DNA of 64,000 nucleotides from assembly GCF_900142915.1 (NCBI RefSeq), contig NZ_FRCM01000001.1:930001-994000 (forward strand), read 5' to 3'. Origin of the DNA: Mucilaginibacter sp. OK098 (lineage in GTDB: Bacteria; Bacteroidota; Bacteroidia; Sphingobacteriales; Sphingobacteriaceae). The first letter of the stretch is position 1. Each line of letters opens with the position of its first letter. The notes under the pieces are model-generated. The model was not told the origin of the DNA. It worked only from the letters and a program-made list of their open reading frames with translations, and did no database searches. Below are positions 36,398-45,995 of the stretch, one piece after another. The position numbers were made by a program, and so were the translations under genes.

Positions 36398-39300
36398 ATG
36401 GATACTTTCTACAGCTTTTTCCGTAGCCGGAAAGGGTTAATCAGCCTCGGTATTTTTTTGGTACTGGCAATTTTGGTCGTTTTTATAGTTTTTCGTCATC
36501 GCCAAAAACTTGGCGTTGATCCGGAATTCAGTAAATACATTGAGTCATACACAACGGGAATAATCTCCAAAGGCAGCACCATCAAAATAAGGCTGGCCAG
36601 CGAAGTACAGGTTAGTCACCAACAAAATGCGCCTTTAAGCGATAATATTTTCAGCTTCTCCCCTTCCATCAAAGGTAAAGCATACTGGATTGATGCGCGC
36701 ACCATTGAGTTCAGACCAGAAGGAAAACTCGATCCTGATAAAAACTACACAGGTGATTTTAAATTAAAGAAGATTTTAGATGTTGATGGGAAATTTGAAG
36801 ATTTTAAATTCAACTTTCAAACCATAAAACCTGACTATACCGTAAGCTTTATCGGCTTGCAAACAGCTACAAACAGTTCGCTGGATAAAATGAAGCTAAG
36901 TGGAACTGTCCAGACAGCGGACAACGAAGATCCTGCTGAAATAGAAAAGATCATCAGCACCAATTTTTTAAACCCGGTTAGTGTTACGTGGCAACATAAT
37001 GCTATTACAAAAACCCACCATTTTACAATAAATCAATTAAACCGGGGTAATGGCACAATAAACAAGTTAACGGTTAACTGGGATGGCAGCAGCTTAAACA
37101 TTGATAAAAAAGGCAGCCAGGGCTTTGATATTCCGGCTATAGGCGACTTCAGAGTGCTTGATATAAAAGCGATGCAGGATAACGACCAATATGTATTGGT
37201 TCAGTTTTCGGATAATATAATGATCGGACAGGAATTAAATGGTTTGATAGGCCTTAGCAATGTGACAGATGCCGCTTATACTATTGAGGGGAGCACGGTT
37301 AAGGTTTATGGCCCCGAACGCCTGCAGGGAAATTACAGTGTATTTGTAAACGAAGGCGTTGAAAATATCTCACACAAAAAGATCACAAAAGCATTTACCG
37401 CCAATCTGTTTTTTGAAAACAGGTTGCCCACTGTTACTATACCGGGCAAGGGCGTAATTTTGCCGGACTCAGGTAAGCTGATGATGCCTTTTGAAGCTAC
37501 CAACCTGAATGCGGTTGATGTGAGCATTATAAAGATCTACGAGAACAATGTGCCCCAATATTTCCAGAACAACGGCTTTGATGGCGGCGAAGAATTGCGG
37601 CATGTAGGCAAGCCTGTGGTACAAAAAACTATCCGGCTTGATGAAGATAAAAGCCTTAACCTAAGTAAAAAGAACCGTTTTATGCTGGATATTGACCAGC
37701 TTTTGCGTACTGAGCCCGGCGCTATCTACCGGGTGATAATTGGTTTCAGAAAAGATTATTCCATATATAATTGTAAAGCAGGTTCGCCTGTGTTGAAAAA
37801 TGAAGGCGACAATGAAGGTTACGGTTATGAGGGGAGCGGAAACTTTGGTACCAATTCAGGTTCAATAAGTGATGAAGACGATGATTTTTGGGCAAGATAT
37901 GATAGTTTTTACCCGGATGGATATAACTGGCAGGAACGTAATGATCCCTGTACCAATTCATATTTTAGCAAAGATCGCTGGGCGGTAAGAAATATCATCG
38001 CATCAAATATCGGGTTGATAGCCAAGCGCGGCAGCGATAATGGCATGCTGGTAGCGGTAACCAATATATTAACTGCTAAACCAATGAGCGGTGTTGAATT
38101 AGAGTTGCTTGATTACCAGAAACAGGTAATATTAAAAACAACAACAGATGGTGATGGCCTTGCAAAATTCGATATGAAGCGCAAGCCATACCTGCTTGTT
38201 GCTAAGAACGGTAAGGAACGTGGCTATTTAAAGCTTGACGATGGTAGCTCATTACCCCTCTCCCGATTTAATGTTGGCGGTGAGCAGATCCAAAGTGGCT
38301 TAAAAGGATTTATCTATGGCGAGCGCGGCGTATGGCGCCCCGGCGACTCGATATTTATGTCGTTCATACTGGAAGATAAGTTGAAGACTTTACCGGCAGA
38401 TCTTCCTGTACAATTTGAATTGTATGATGTTAATGGAAAATTATATCGACGGATTACCCAAACCAAATCCATAGATGGTTTTTATAGTTTCCATACGGCT
38501 ACAGAAACTTCATCACCGACAGGTAACTGGTCGGCAAAAGTAAAGGTTGGCGGGGCAGTATTTGAAAAAAGCATTAAGATAGAAACCATAATGCCTAACC
38601 GTTTAAAGATCGGTTTAACATTTGGCGGGGCAAAAGAATTAACAAAAGGTGGTGATGTAACCGGCAACTTAACAGCGCAATGGCTATTTGGCGGCACCGC
38701 ACAAAGTTTAAAAGCAAAGGTGGATGCCTTTTTATCGCCGAAATCAACATCATTTAAAGGATACGAAGATTATGTTTTTGATGACCCTACCCTTGCCTTT
38801 ACCACCCAAACCCAAACCATATTTGATGGCAGACTTGATGAAAATGGTAAAGCATCAGTAAACACCAATATTAATATTGAAAAACAAGCGCCGGGACAGC
38901 TAACCGCAAACTTTTTGGTCAAAGTTTTTGAACCAGGCGGGAACTTCAGTATTCAGTCGTTAAGTATGCCATACAACGTTTATCCGGGCTATGTAGGGAT
39001 TAAAACAGAAAAAGGCAGCGAGCTTTCGGGGATGCTGGTGACAGATAAAGACCATGATATAGATATTGCAGATGTTGATGTAAACGGCAAACCATTTGAA
39101 GGCACCCGTAACGTTGAGTTGGAGCTTTATAAAATTCAATGGCGTTGGTGGTGGGATGAAACAGGTAATGCGTTGAGTAATTTCACCCAGGATAAGTATA
39201 ACAAACTGATAAAAACAGCAACCGTAAAGGTGGTGAACGGGAATGGCAAATGGAACCTGCATATTAACCAGGCTGATTGGGGCCGTTATTTGATCCGGGT

Positions 39301-42004
39301 TAAAGATGAAGAAACCGGGCACTCAACCGGTAAAATACTCTATGTTGATTGGTCAAATTGGTCGGAAAGGTTACAGCAAACCAATCCTACAGAGGCAGCC
39401 ATGCTATCATTTACAGCTGATAAAACCAATTATAAAGTTGGCGAGGATGCTACTCTTACAATCCCAACAATGAGCGATGGACGCGCTTTGATCAGCTTTG
39501 AAACCGGCAGCAAAGTTTTAAAAACAGCATGGATAGACACCAAAAAAGGACAAACCCGCTATACTTTCAAAATAGATGAGAATATGGCGCCAAACATTTT
39601 TGTGAATGTTACGCTGCTGCAACGTCATTCGCAAACAGTGAACGATCTGCCGATCAGGATGTATGGCGCTATACCGCTGTCAGTTGATAATCCCGAAACC
39701 ATTTTGAAACCGGTTATCAGCATGGCAGATAAGATTAGGCCCGAAACAAAGTCGTCGATTACCATATCAGAAGCATCGGGCAAGGAAATGACTTACACGA
39801 TTGCTATTGTTGATGAAGGACTGCTGGATATCACCAATTATAAAACCCCTGATCCGCATGAAACATTTTATGCCCGCGAAGCCCTTGGTGTAAAAACATG
39901 GGACCTGTTTGATTATATAATTGGTGCTTACGGCGGTGGATTAGAGCGGATCTTAAGCATTGGCGGTGATGGAACTGCCGGCACCAATCGCAATGTATCT
40001 GTAAATCGCTTTAAACCGGTTGTGAAGTTTTTAGGCCCGTTCCATTTAGATGCGGGTGATAAGCAAACACATACATTTACCTTGCCACAATATATTGGTT
40101 CGGTAAAAGCAATGGTTATTGCCGGGCACAATGGCAGTTATGGACGTGCAGAGAAGGTGGTAGCAGTTAAGAAGCCTTTGATGATCCTGGCTACCCTGCC
40201 AAGGGTTTTGGGTCCATCAGAGAAGATTCTGCTACCTGTAACAGTTTTTGCAATGGAGAACAACATTAAAACAGTAACTGTGCAGGTGCAGTCAAATGCC
40301 TTTAGTAACCTTGGTGGAAATAGCCAAAAGACCATCACCTTTGCAAAACCGGGCGACCAGCTGGTAACATTTGACTTGAGCGTTAAAGATTTTGTTGGTG
40401 TTGGCAAAGTAAAGATCATTGCAAAAAGTGGTAGTGAGACTGCTACTTATGATGTAGAACTGAATGTTCGTAATCCGAATCCGCCCGTTACAAAGATCCA
40501 GGAGAAAGAGCTTGCCCCCGGTGAAAACTGGAGCGTTCCTTATTCAGCAATCGGTATAAATGGCACCAATAAGGCTACGCTGGAAGTCGCTTCTATCCCA
40601 CCCTTAAACCTGACTAAGAGGTTGAGCTATTTGATAGAGTATCCATATGGTTGTGTGGAGCAAACTACGTCATCAGCGTTCCCACAATTGTTCCTAAACC
40701 AACTGCTCGACCTTACATCAAGGCAAAAGGCAGAAACCGAACGCAATATAAAAGCGACTATAAACAGGCTTAACGGTTTCCAGGTAAACGGTGGCGGCTT
40801 AAGCTACTGGCCGGGTGTTGGCGATGCTGATGAATGGGGCACCAATTATGCCGGTCATTTTATGCTGGTAGCACAGGCAAAGGGATACAGCCTGCCGCTT
40901 GGGTTTATAGATCAATGGAAGAAATATCAAAAACAAAAGGCCCTAACATGGGCGCCTGACTCACGCAGCTTTTATGGAGCGGATCTGGTGCAGGCTTATC
41001 GATTATATCTATTGGCACTTGCACGTTCGCCGGAACTTGGAGCAATGAACAGGCTTAGAGAGTTTAAATACCTGAGTATTGAAGCAAAATGGCGATTAGC
41101 AGCTGCTTATAAACTGGCTGGTCAGTCGGAAATTGGTTTGCAAATGATAGCGGGATTGCCACTGGTAATTAAACCCTATAACAGTATGTATGGCACTTAC
41201 GGGTCTGACTTGCGTGATGAGGCTATGATATTAGAAACACTCACCCTGCTCGGTCAGCAGCAAAAAGCTGCCGGCTTATTACGGACAGTTGCAACCAAAT
41301 TATCACAGGACGATTGGTATAGTACACAAACCACAGCTTATTCATTAATTGCTATTGCCCAGTATTGCGGGGAGCATAAATCATCAGCAAAGATGTCTTT
41401 TAGTTACCAGGCGAGTAATTTAAAATCCACTGTTAGCTCGCAATCATATCTATGGCAGCTGCCTGTTGATGCTAAAGACGGTAATGTTTCGTTGAAAAAC
41501 AGCGGCACCAATAAGTTGTACGTCAGGTTAGTACAGCAAGGACAGCCATCCTCCGGCGAAGATGTGCAAACGCGCATCAATCCTGATATTTTACAAATGC
41601 GGATTGCCTACACCACTCTTGGCGGTAAACAATTGGATCCGGCCAGTCTGAAACAGGGAACTGATTTTGTAGCACAGGTTACCATCAAAAATCCTGGTAA
41701 ACGCGGCCGTTATGATAATTTGGCGCTTACGCAGATCTTCCCATCCGGATGGGAGATATTAAACACCCGGATGATGAACGGCGCCGAAGCATTCCCATCC
41801 TCGTCATCAGATTACCGGGATATCAGGGACGACCGGGTGAATACTTATTTCAGTTTGATGGAAGGCAAGGAAGTAACTTATTATGTGATGCTGAATGCTG
41901 CATATGCAGGCAAATATTATCTGCCTGCTACGTATTGCGAGGCGATGTACAATAATGCAATTACAGCTTTGATAAAGGGGCAATGGGTTGAGGTAGTGAG
42001 GTAA
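36398..42004 (+). CDS. Bacterial alpha-2-macroglobulin family protein
   Basis: An 1868-residue giant protein with an N-terminal membrane anchor (about residues 13-32) and no lipobox. A series of MG beta domains fills the first 1100 residues. A DE-rich low-complexity insertion (GSISDEDDDFWARY, about 490-505) is followed by the A2M bait region and thioester domain. The thioester motif is intact: PYGCVEQTTSSAFPQL with Cys1419 and Gln1422, so it should be able to trap attacking proteases covalently. The C-terminal alpha-alpha toroid (about 1410-1700) and a final beta domain complete it. In Proteobacteria such genes sit beside pbpC and protect the envelope. Here pbpC lies 1.45 kb downstream with other genes between. 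Confidence 0.93.
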   Translation: MDTFYSFFRSRKGLISLGIFLVLAILVVFIVFRHRQKLGVDPEFSKYIESYTTGIISKGSTIKIRLASEVQVSHQQNAPLSDNIFSFSPSIKGKAYWIDARTIEFRPEGKLDPDKNYTGDFKLKKILDVDGKFEDFKFNFQTIKPDYTVSFIGLQTATNSSLDKMKLSGTVQTADNEDPAEIEKIISTNFLNPVSVTWQHNAITKTHHFTINQLNRGNGTINKLTVNWDGSSLNIDKKGSQGFDIPAIGDFRVLDIKAMQDNDQYVLVQFSDNIMIGQELNGLIGLSNVTDAAYTIEGSTVKVYGPERLQGNYSVFVNEGVENISHKKITKAFTANLFFENRLPTVTIPGKGVILPDSGKLMMPFEATNLNAVDVSIIKIYENNVPQYFQNNGFDGGEELRHVGKPVVQKTIRLDEDKSLNLSKKNRFMLDIDQLLRTEPGAIYRVIIGFRKDYSIYNCKAGSPVLKNEGDNEGYGYEGSGNFGTNSGSISDEDDDFWARYDSFYPDGYNWQERNDPCTNSYFSKDRWAVRNIIASNIGLIAKRGSDNGMLVAVTNILTAKPMSGVELELLDYQKQVILKTTTDGDGLAKFDMKRKPYLLVAKNGKERGYLKLDDGSSLPLSRFNVGGEQIQSGLKGFIYGERGVWRPGDSIFMSFILEDKLKTLPADLPVQFELYDVNGKLYRRITQTKSIDGFYSFHTATETSSPTGNWSAKVKVGGAVFEKSIKIETIMPNRLKIGLTFGGAKELTKGGDVTGNLTAQWLFGGTAQSLKAKVDAFLSPKSTSFKGYEDYVFDDPTLAFTTQTQTIFDGRLDENGKASVNTNINIEKQAPGQLTANFLVKVFEPGGNFSIQSLSMPYNVYPGYVGIKTEKGSELSGMLVTDKDHDIDIADVDVNGKPFEGTRNVELELYKIQWRWWWDETGNALSNFTQDKYNKLIKTATVKVVNGNGKWNLHINQADWGRYLIRVKDEETGHSTGKILYVDWSNWSERLQQTNPTEAAMLSFTADKTNYKVGEDATLTIPTMSDGRALISFETGSKVLKTAWIDTKKGQTRYTFKIDENMAPNIFVNVTLLQRHSQTVNDLPIRMYGAIPLSVDNPETILKPVISMADKIRPETKSSITISEASGKEMTYTIAIVDEGLLDITNYKTPDPHETFYAREALGVKTWDLFDYIIGAYGGGLERILSIGGDGTAGTNRNVSVNRFKPVVKFLGPFHLDAGDKQTHTFTLPQYIGSVKAMVIAGHNGSYGRAEKVVAVKKPLMILATLPRVLGPSEKILLPVTVFAMENNIKTVTVQVQSNAFSNLGGNSQKTITFAKPGDQLVTFDLSVKDFVGVGKVKIIAKSGSETATYDVELNVRNPNPPVTKIQEKELAPGENWSVPYSAIGINGTNKATLEVASIPPLNLTKRLSYLIEYPYGCVEQTTSSAFPQLFLNQLLDLTSRQKAETERNIKATINRLNGFQVNGGGLSYWPGVGDADEWGTNYAGHFMLVAQAKGYSLPLGFIDQWKKYQKQKALTWAPDSRSFYGADLVQAYRLYLLALARSPELGAMNRLREFKYLSIEAKWRLAAAYKLAGQSEIGLQMIAGLPLVIKPYNSMYGTYGSDLRDEAMILETLTLLGQQQKAAGLLRTVATKLSQDDWYSTQTTAYSLIAIAQYCGEHKSSAKMSFSYQASNLKSTVSSQSYLWQLPVDAKDGNVSLKNSGTNKLYVRLVQQGQPSSGEDVQTRINPDILQMRIAYTTLGGKQLDPASLKQGTDFVAQVTIKNPGKRGRYDNLALTQIFPSGWEILNTRMMNGAEAFPSSSSDYRDIRDDRVNTYFSLMEGKEVTYYVMLNAAYAGKYYLPATYCEAMYNNAITALIKGQWVEVVR

Positions 42005-42040
42005 GTTAGTTGATTAAGTTTATTAGGTGAATAAATTGAA
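42003..42040. repeat. GTTGATT-family tract, left arm
   Basis: AAGTTAGTTGATTAAGTT followed by TATTAGGTGAATAAATTG. AGTTGATTAAGTT at 42008-42020 is the exact complement of 42717-42729, so it is the left arm of a pair split by about 700 bp. Confidence 0.6.
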
Positions 42041-42074
42041 TATGATTATTGGATCGAGAACATAGAAGAAAATT

Positions 42075-42482
42075 ATGAAGTTATTTAATTTTTTATTTAA
42101 AAGAAAATTGTCTTACCAGTCAGTGGAGCCTGTTAATAATACACGTGAAGTCGACAATGATAGAGAAAGTCGGAAAGGTAATGATTTTGAATTTCTCATA
42201 AAGGGAGATGTAGATATACCAAATGACAAGTTTGATCAAATAATGTCGCCAATATCCTTTACATGCGATAGAATAGAAAGAGATAACTGGATTTACTATC
42301 AGGTTGGTAACGACGAATTTAGTTACTCATTTGAGCCGCCGGGAATTCAAATGACATTTAATAAGGAAATTACTTTTGAGAAAGCTAAGCAGATAGGGGA
42401 CGAGGTTGTGAATAATATCAAGTCAACAGGACAAAATGCGGAGTTGGTAATATTAGGTAACAGCGATATTTATAAATTCTAA
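42075..42482 (+). CDS. Orphan hypothetical protein
   Basis: A 135-residue soluble protein I do not recognise. The N-terminus is basic (FNFLFKRKLSYQS), followed by a charged segment (about 20-40) and a mixed alpha/beta region (DNWIYYQVGNDEFSYSFEPP, then a helix near 100-120). There is no signal peptide or membrane helix. It resembles small standalone immunity-type or barrier proteins in size only; I make no functional claim. It lies between the two arms of a split inverted repeat, next to a decayed tRNA-like sequence, in an otherwise conserved A2M-PbpC neighbourhood, so it may be an insertion. Confidence 0.55.
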   Translation: MKLFNFLFKRKLSYQSVEPVNNTREVDNDRESRKGNDFEFLIKGDVDIPNDKFDQIMSPISFTCDRIERDNWIYYQVGNDEFSYSFEPPGIQMTFNKEITFEKAKQIGDEVVNNIKSTGQNAELVILGNSDIYKF

Positions 42483-42490
42483 GAATACAA

Positions 42491-42564
42491 GAGCGGCAAA
42501 CGAGATTCGAACCTTGGGCCTTCAACTTGGAAAACTGAAACGCTGAATCATACGATCGTAGCAC
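42491..42564 (-). pseudogene. Decayed tRNA-like sequence (tRNA-Gly UCC-like)
   Basis: Read on the minus strand, 74 bases resemble a tRNA: a T-loop GGTTCGAATC, a 3' acceptor strand TGCCGCTC, an anticodon loop TTTCCAA (UCC) closed by CAGT/GTTG with G-U pairs, and a D-arm-like CGTATGATTCAGCG. The 5' acceptor strand (GTGCTAC) no longer pairs with the 3' strand, and the T stem (CAAGG against CTCGT) is broken. It is therefore a degenerate copy, not a working gene. The length is exactly that of a tRNA, which argues against chance. Confidence 0.45.
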
Positions 42565-42707
42565 TTGATGAAAAACTAATAACTGAAGATTGCTAAAGTC
42601 GTTCCAAAACAAACATGATCAATGCTTGAAATTATTAAGCAGTTATGGTCAAGTTATCAAAAGGAAAAAGAACAACGAACTGGACGACAAAAAAGAACTT
42701 TAAGCTA

Positions 42708-42731
42708 ACTCAATCCAACTTAATCAACTAC
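42708..42731. repeat. GTTGATT-family tract, right arm
   Basis: ACTCAATCCAACTTAATCAA then CTAC runs into the last codons of the glycosyltransferase. AACTTAATCAACT at 42717-42729 is the exact complement of 42008-42020. Confidence 0.6.
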
Positions 42732-43450
42732 ATCTTAAAAAGTCCATACTTCAATATACAGTAAATAGCCCTTACTCCATCCTTCCATCCTATTTTCTTA
42801 CCGTCTTCATAGGTACGGCCGTAGTACGAGATCCCCACTTCGTAAATGCGGATTTTTGGTACGCGTGCAATTTTTTGAGTAACCTCCGGTTCAAAGCCAA
42901 AACGTTGCTCTGTTAATTTGATGGATTGGATCAGTTTGGTATCGAACAGCTTATAGCAGGTTTCCATATCAGTAAGGTTAAGGTTACTGAACATGTTTGA
43001 TGCAAATGTTAGCCAGTGGTTGCCTATGGTATGCCAGAAGAACAAGATCCGGTGCGGATTGCTGCCCATAAACCTGGAGCCATAAACCACATCGGCAAAA
43101 CCGGAACAAACCGGTTTTAACAGGTCATTGTATTCTTCCGGGTCATATTCAAGGTCAGCATCCTGGATAATGAGGTATTCGCCGGTTGCTTTTGAGATGC
43201 CGGTATGTAGTGCGGCTCCTTTGCCTTTGTTATGTTCGTGGCTAAAATAACTTATAGCTAACTCCGGATTGCTTTGTTGATAGGTTTGAACAGCCTGTTC
43301 TGTATGATCAGAAGAGAAATCATTTACAATGATCACTTCCTTTTGAATATCATCAATCAGCTTAACCGCTTTAATTTTATCTAAAATTAAATGGATCGTA
43401 TTACCTTCGTTGTAGGCAGGGATTATAATTGATAATTTCTTTATCTTCAT
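42728..43450 (-). CDS. Family 2 glycosyltransferase (DPM-like)
   Basis: A 240-residue soluble GT-A enzyme like polyprenyl-phosphate mannosyl/glucosyl transferases. The N-terminus SIIIPAYNEGNTI, the nucleotide-binding NDFSSDHTEQAV, the metal-binding QDADLEYDPEEY and the GSRFMG segment match that group. There is no C-terminal membrane domain, so it belongs to the short DPM1-like class that makes lipid-linked sugars at the inner membrane. It is oriented against its neighbours, and its ATG lies only 8 bp from the divergent pbpC start. Confidence 0.92.
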   Translation of the reverse strand: MKIKKLSIIIPAYNEGNTIHLILDKIKAVKLIDDIQKEVIIVNDFSSDHTEQAVQTYQQSNPELAISYFSHEHNKGKGAALHTGISKATGEYLIIQDADLEYDPEEYNDLLKPVCSGFADVVYGSRFMGSNPHRILFFWHTIGNHWLTFASNMFSNLNLTDMETCYKLFDTKLIQSIKLTEQRFGFEPEVTQKIARVPKIRIYEVGISYYGRTYEDGKKIGWKDGVRAIYCILKYGLFKM

Positions 43451-43458
43451 TCCAATAA

Positions 43459-45852
43459 ATGCGACCGGGTTTAAATCGAATTAAAAGTTATCTTAAAAAA
43501 CCAAAAGTAATAATAATACTTGCGTTTTTGTTAACCCTGTTCCTCCTATTCTGGTTTTGTTTGCCAAAGCCATTATTCAACAGTCCAACTTCTTATGTTA
43601 TTGACGATACCGACGGACAATTACTTGGCGCTTCTATAGCTACCGATGGGCAATGGCGATTTCCCCCTAATGCCGAAGTGCCCGAAAAATTTAAGCAATG
43701 CATTATAGCTTTTGAAGATAAGCGATTTATGCACCATCCGGGTTTTGATATCCTGGCATTAGGCAGGGCCATCAAACAAAATTTTCACTCCAGCAAAATA
43801 ACCAGTGGTGGCAGTACCATAACGATGCAGGTTATCCGGCTGGCAACCAGACATAAACGCAACATCTGGAATAAACTGATCGAGATGTTTATGGCAGTGA
43901 GACTGGAAGCAGGCTATAGCAAAAACGAGATCTTATCATTTTATACAAGCAATGCCCCGTTTGGCAGTAATGTTATAGGGCTGGATGCTGCATCATGGCG
44001 TTACTTTGGCCGGAGCCCGGATAAACTGTCCTGGGGAGAAATGGCAGCAATGGCGGTTTTGCCAAACGCACCATCGCTGGTGCATCCCGGGAGAAACCGG
44101 GCTATCCTTTTAAAAAAACGCAACCTGCTTTTGGATAAGCTTTATCACCAGGGAGTAATAGATTCTATAACGGCTGCATTGGCGAAATTTGAGCCGGTTC
44201 CAGATAGGCCTATGCCATTACCCCAGCTTGCCCCTCACCTGCTTGAACGGTTTAAATCAGATCATCAGACCAATACCCATGGTGATACAAGGCTAAGGAC
44301 GAGTATCAGGTCATCGCTTCAGCAACAGGTAAATGAGATTTTAGAGCGGCATCACCAGGTTTTAAAGTCCAATGAAATTAATAATATTGCTGCAGTTGTG
44401 CTGGATGTGGAAACAGGTGCGGCATTGGCTTATGCCGGTAACATAGCGCATCCGGAAGATCCGGAAATGGAAAGTGACGTAGATGTGGTTGATGCGCCCC
44501 GGAGCCCCGGAAGTACATTAAAACCTATGTTGTATGCTTCTATGCTACAGGATGGTTTGCTGCTGCCAAATAGCTTAATGCCCGATATCCCCACACAAAT
44601 TGCAGGCTATCATCCGGAGAATTTCGACCTGGGTTATGATGGCGCTGTGCCCGCATCAAGGGCATTGTCACGCTCATTAAACGTACCGGCGGTAAAAATG
44701 CTGCAGCAATTTAAGTATGAACGTTTTTACGGCGTGCTACAAAAAATGGGGATTACTACATTAAAAAAGCCGGCAGATCATTACGGGCTATCGCTTATTT
44801 TGGGTGGAGGAGAAAACACGCTTTGGGAATTGAGTGGTGCCTATGCCGATATGGCGCGTGTGCTTAATCATTATACCAAATACAACGGCAAGTATGATCC
44901 AACTGATTATCACAACCCGGTTTACAGCGTCTCCTCAAGAAAAAATAAACCCGAATTTGAAAAATCGGGTTTACTGGATGCGGGTTCTATTTACTACACA
45001 CTACAGGCCATGGAAGAAGTTATGCGCCCAGGTGAAGAAATGCTATGGCAGCAATTTAGCTCAAGTCAGCGTGTGGCCTGGAAAACAGGGACAAGCTTTG
45101 GTTTTAGGGATGGATGGGCAATAGGCATCACACCCAAATATGTGGTAGGTGTGTGGGTTGGCAATACGGATGGAGAAGGAAGGCCTAACCTAACAGGTAT
45201 TAGCACCGCTGCGCCTGCCCTTTTCGAAATCTTCCGCCTGCTACCTGTTACCCGCGATTGGTTTGAAATGCCTGTTGGCGAAATGGTAAAAATAAAAGTA
45301 TGCCACCAAAGTGGTTATCGTGCCGGTGAATATTGTGATGATACAGATGATCTGTGGGTACCTAAAAGCGGATTAAAGGCGCCTGTTTGCCCTTATCATC
45401 AACTGGTACATTTAAGTGCTGATGGTAAATGGCAGGTAACAGGTAATTGTACCCCGCCAAATCAGATTATTAACAAACACTGGTTTGTGCTGCCGCCATC
45501 TATGGAGTATTATTATAAAACCAAGAATTACCAATATCGGGTTTTACCACCATTCAGGCCTGATTGTGTACAGGCCGAAAATGCGGCGCCAATGGAAGTG
45601 ATCTACCCAAAAGACGGTGCTAAAATATATGTGCCGCTGGAAGCAGATGGCAGTCGCGGCAGGGTAATTTTTAACGCTGCCCACAGACAATCAGGTGTTA
45701 AGATCTTCTGGCACCTGGATGATAAGTATGTTGGCGAAACAAAAGACTTCCACCAGATGGCTTTAAACCCACCTCCAGGAAAGCATGTACTTACACTTGT
45801 TGATGGGAATGGGAATACCGTTCACATAGGATTTGAAGTACTTGCTAAGTAG
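43459..45852 (+). CDS. pbpC: Penicillin-binding protein 1C
   Basis: A 797-residue bifunctional peptidoglycan synthase. A membrane anchor lies at about 17-34. The GT51 glycosyltransferase has its catalytic Glu86 in AFEDKRFMHHPGFD and GGSTITMQVIRL. The transpeptidase has the SxxK motif at Ser352-Lys355 (RSPGSTLKP), SRSLN as SxN and KTGTSFGFRDGW as KTG. The C-terminal PbpC domain (about 690-797, ending in GKHVLTLVDGNGN) is the diagnostic BiPBP_C region. In many bacteria PbpC partners the neighbouring alpha-2-macroglobulin. Promoters must lie inside the adjacent reversed gene because only 8 bp separate the starts. Confidence 0.96.
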   Translation: MRPGLNRIKSYLKKPKVIIILAFLLTLFLLFWFCLPKPLFNSPTSYVIDDTDGQLLGASIATDGQWRFPPNAEVPEKFKQCIIAFEDKRFMHHPGFDILALGRAIKQNFHSSKITSGGSTITMQVIRLATRHKRNIWNKLIEMFMAVRLEAGYSKNEILSFYTSNAPFGSNVIGLDAASWRYFGRSPDKLSWGEMAAMAVLPNAPSLVHPGRNRAILLKKRNLLLDKLYHQGVIDSITAALAKFEPVPDRPMPLPQLAPHLLERFKSDHQTNTHGDTRLRTSIRSSLQQQVNEILERHHQVLKSNEINNIAAVVLDVETGAALAYAGNIAHPEDPEMESDVDVVDAPRSPGSTLKPMLYASMLQDGLLLPNSLMPDIPTQIAGYHPENFDLGYDGAVPASRALSRSLNVPAVKMLQQFKYERFYGVLQKMGITTLKKPADHYGLSLILGGGENTLWELSGAYADMARVLNHYTKYNGKYDPTDYHNPVYSVSSRKNKPEFEKSGLLDAGSIYYTLQAMEEVMRPGEEMLWQQFSSSQRVAWKTGTSFGFRDGWAIGITPKYVVGVWVGNTDGEGRPNLTGISTAAPALFEIFRLLPVTRDWFEMPVGEMVKIKVCHQSGYRAGEYCDDTDDLWVPKSGLKAPVCPYHQLVHLSADGKWQVTGNCTPPNQIINKHWFVLPPSMEYYYKTKNYQYRVLPPFRPDCVQAENAAPMEVIYPKDGAKIYVPLEADGSRGRVIFNAAHRQSGVKIFWHLDDKYVGETKDFHQMALNPPPGKHVLTLVDGNGNTVHIGFEVLAK

Positions 45853-45960
45853 TTCATAGTTGATGGTTCATAGTTCATAGCCAAAAACCTGATAGTTTAA
45901 TTGTAAATTTTAGCGTCTTAGTTAAAAACTGCTAACTGCACACAGCAAACTGCCAACTGA
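45850..45960. repeat. Two repeat tracts after pbpC
   Basis: AGTTCATAGTTGATGGTTCA then TAGTTCATAG (45850-45880) belongs to the GTTCATT/GTTCATAG family. AAAACTGCTAACTGCAC and AGCAAACTGCCAACTGA (45925-45960) belong to the AACTGCCAACTG family. Neither has an inverted partner here. Confidence 0.6.
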
Positions 45961-45995
45961 ATTATTTATATTGCTCAAAAAATAAATACCATCCA

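Noticed and set aside
42491..42564. A working tRNA gene
   Set aside because: Acceptor and T stems do not pair, so only a decayed remnant is claimed.
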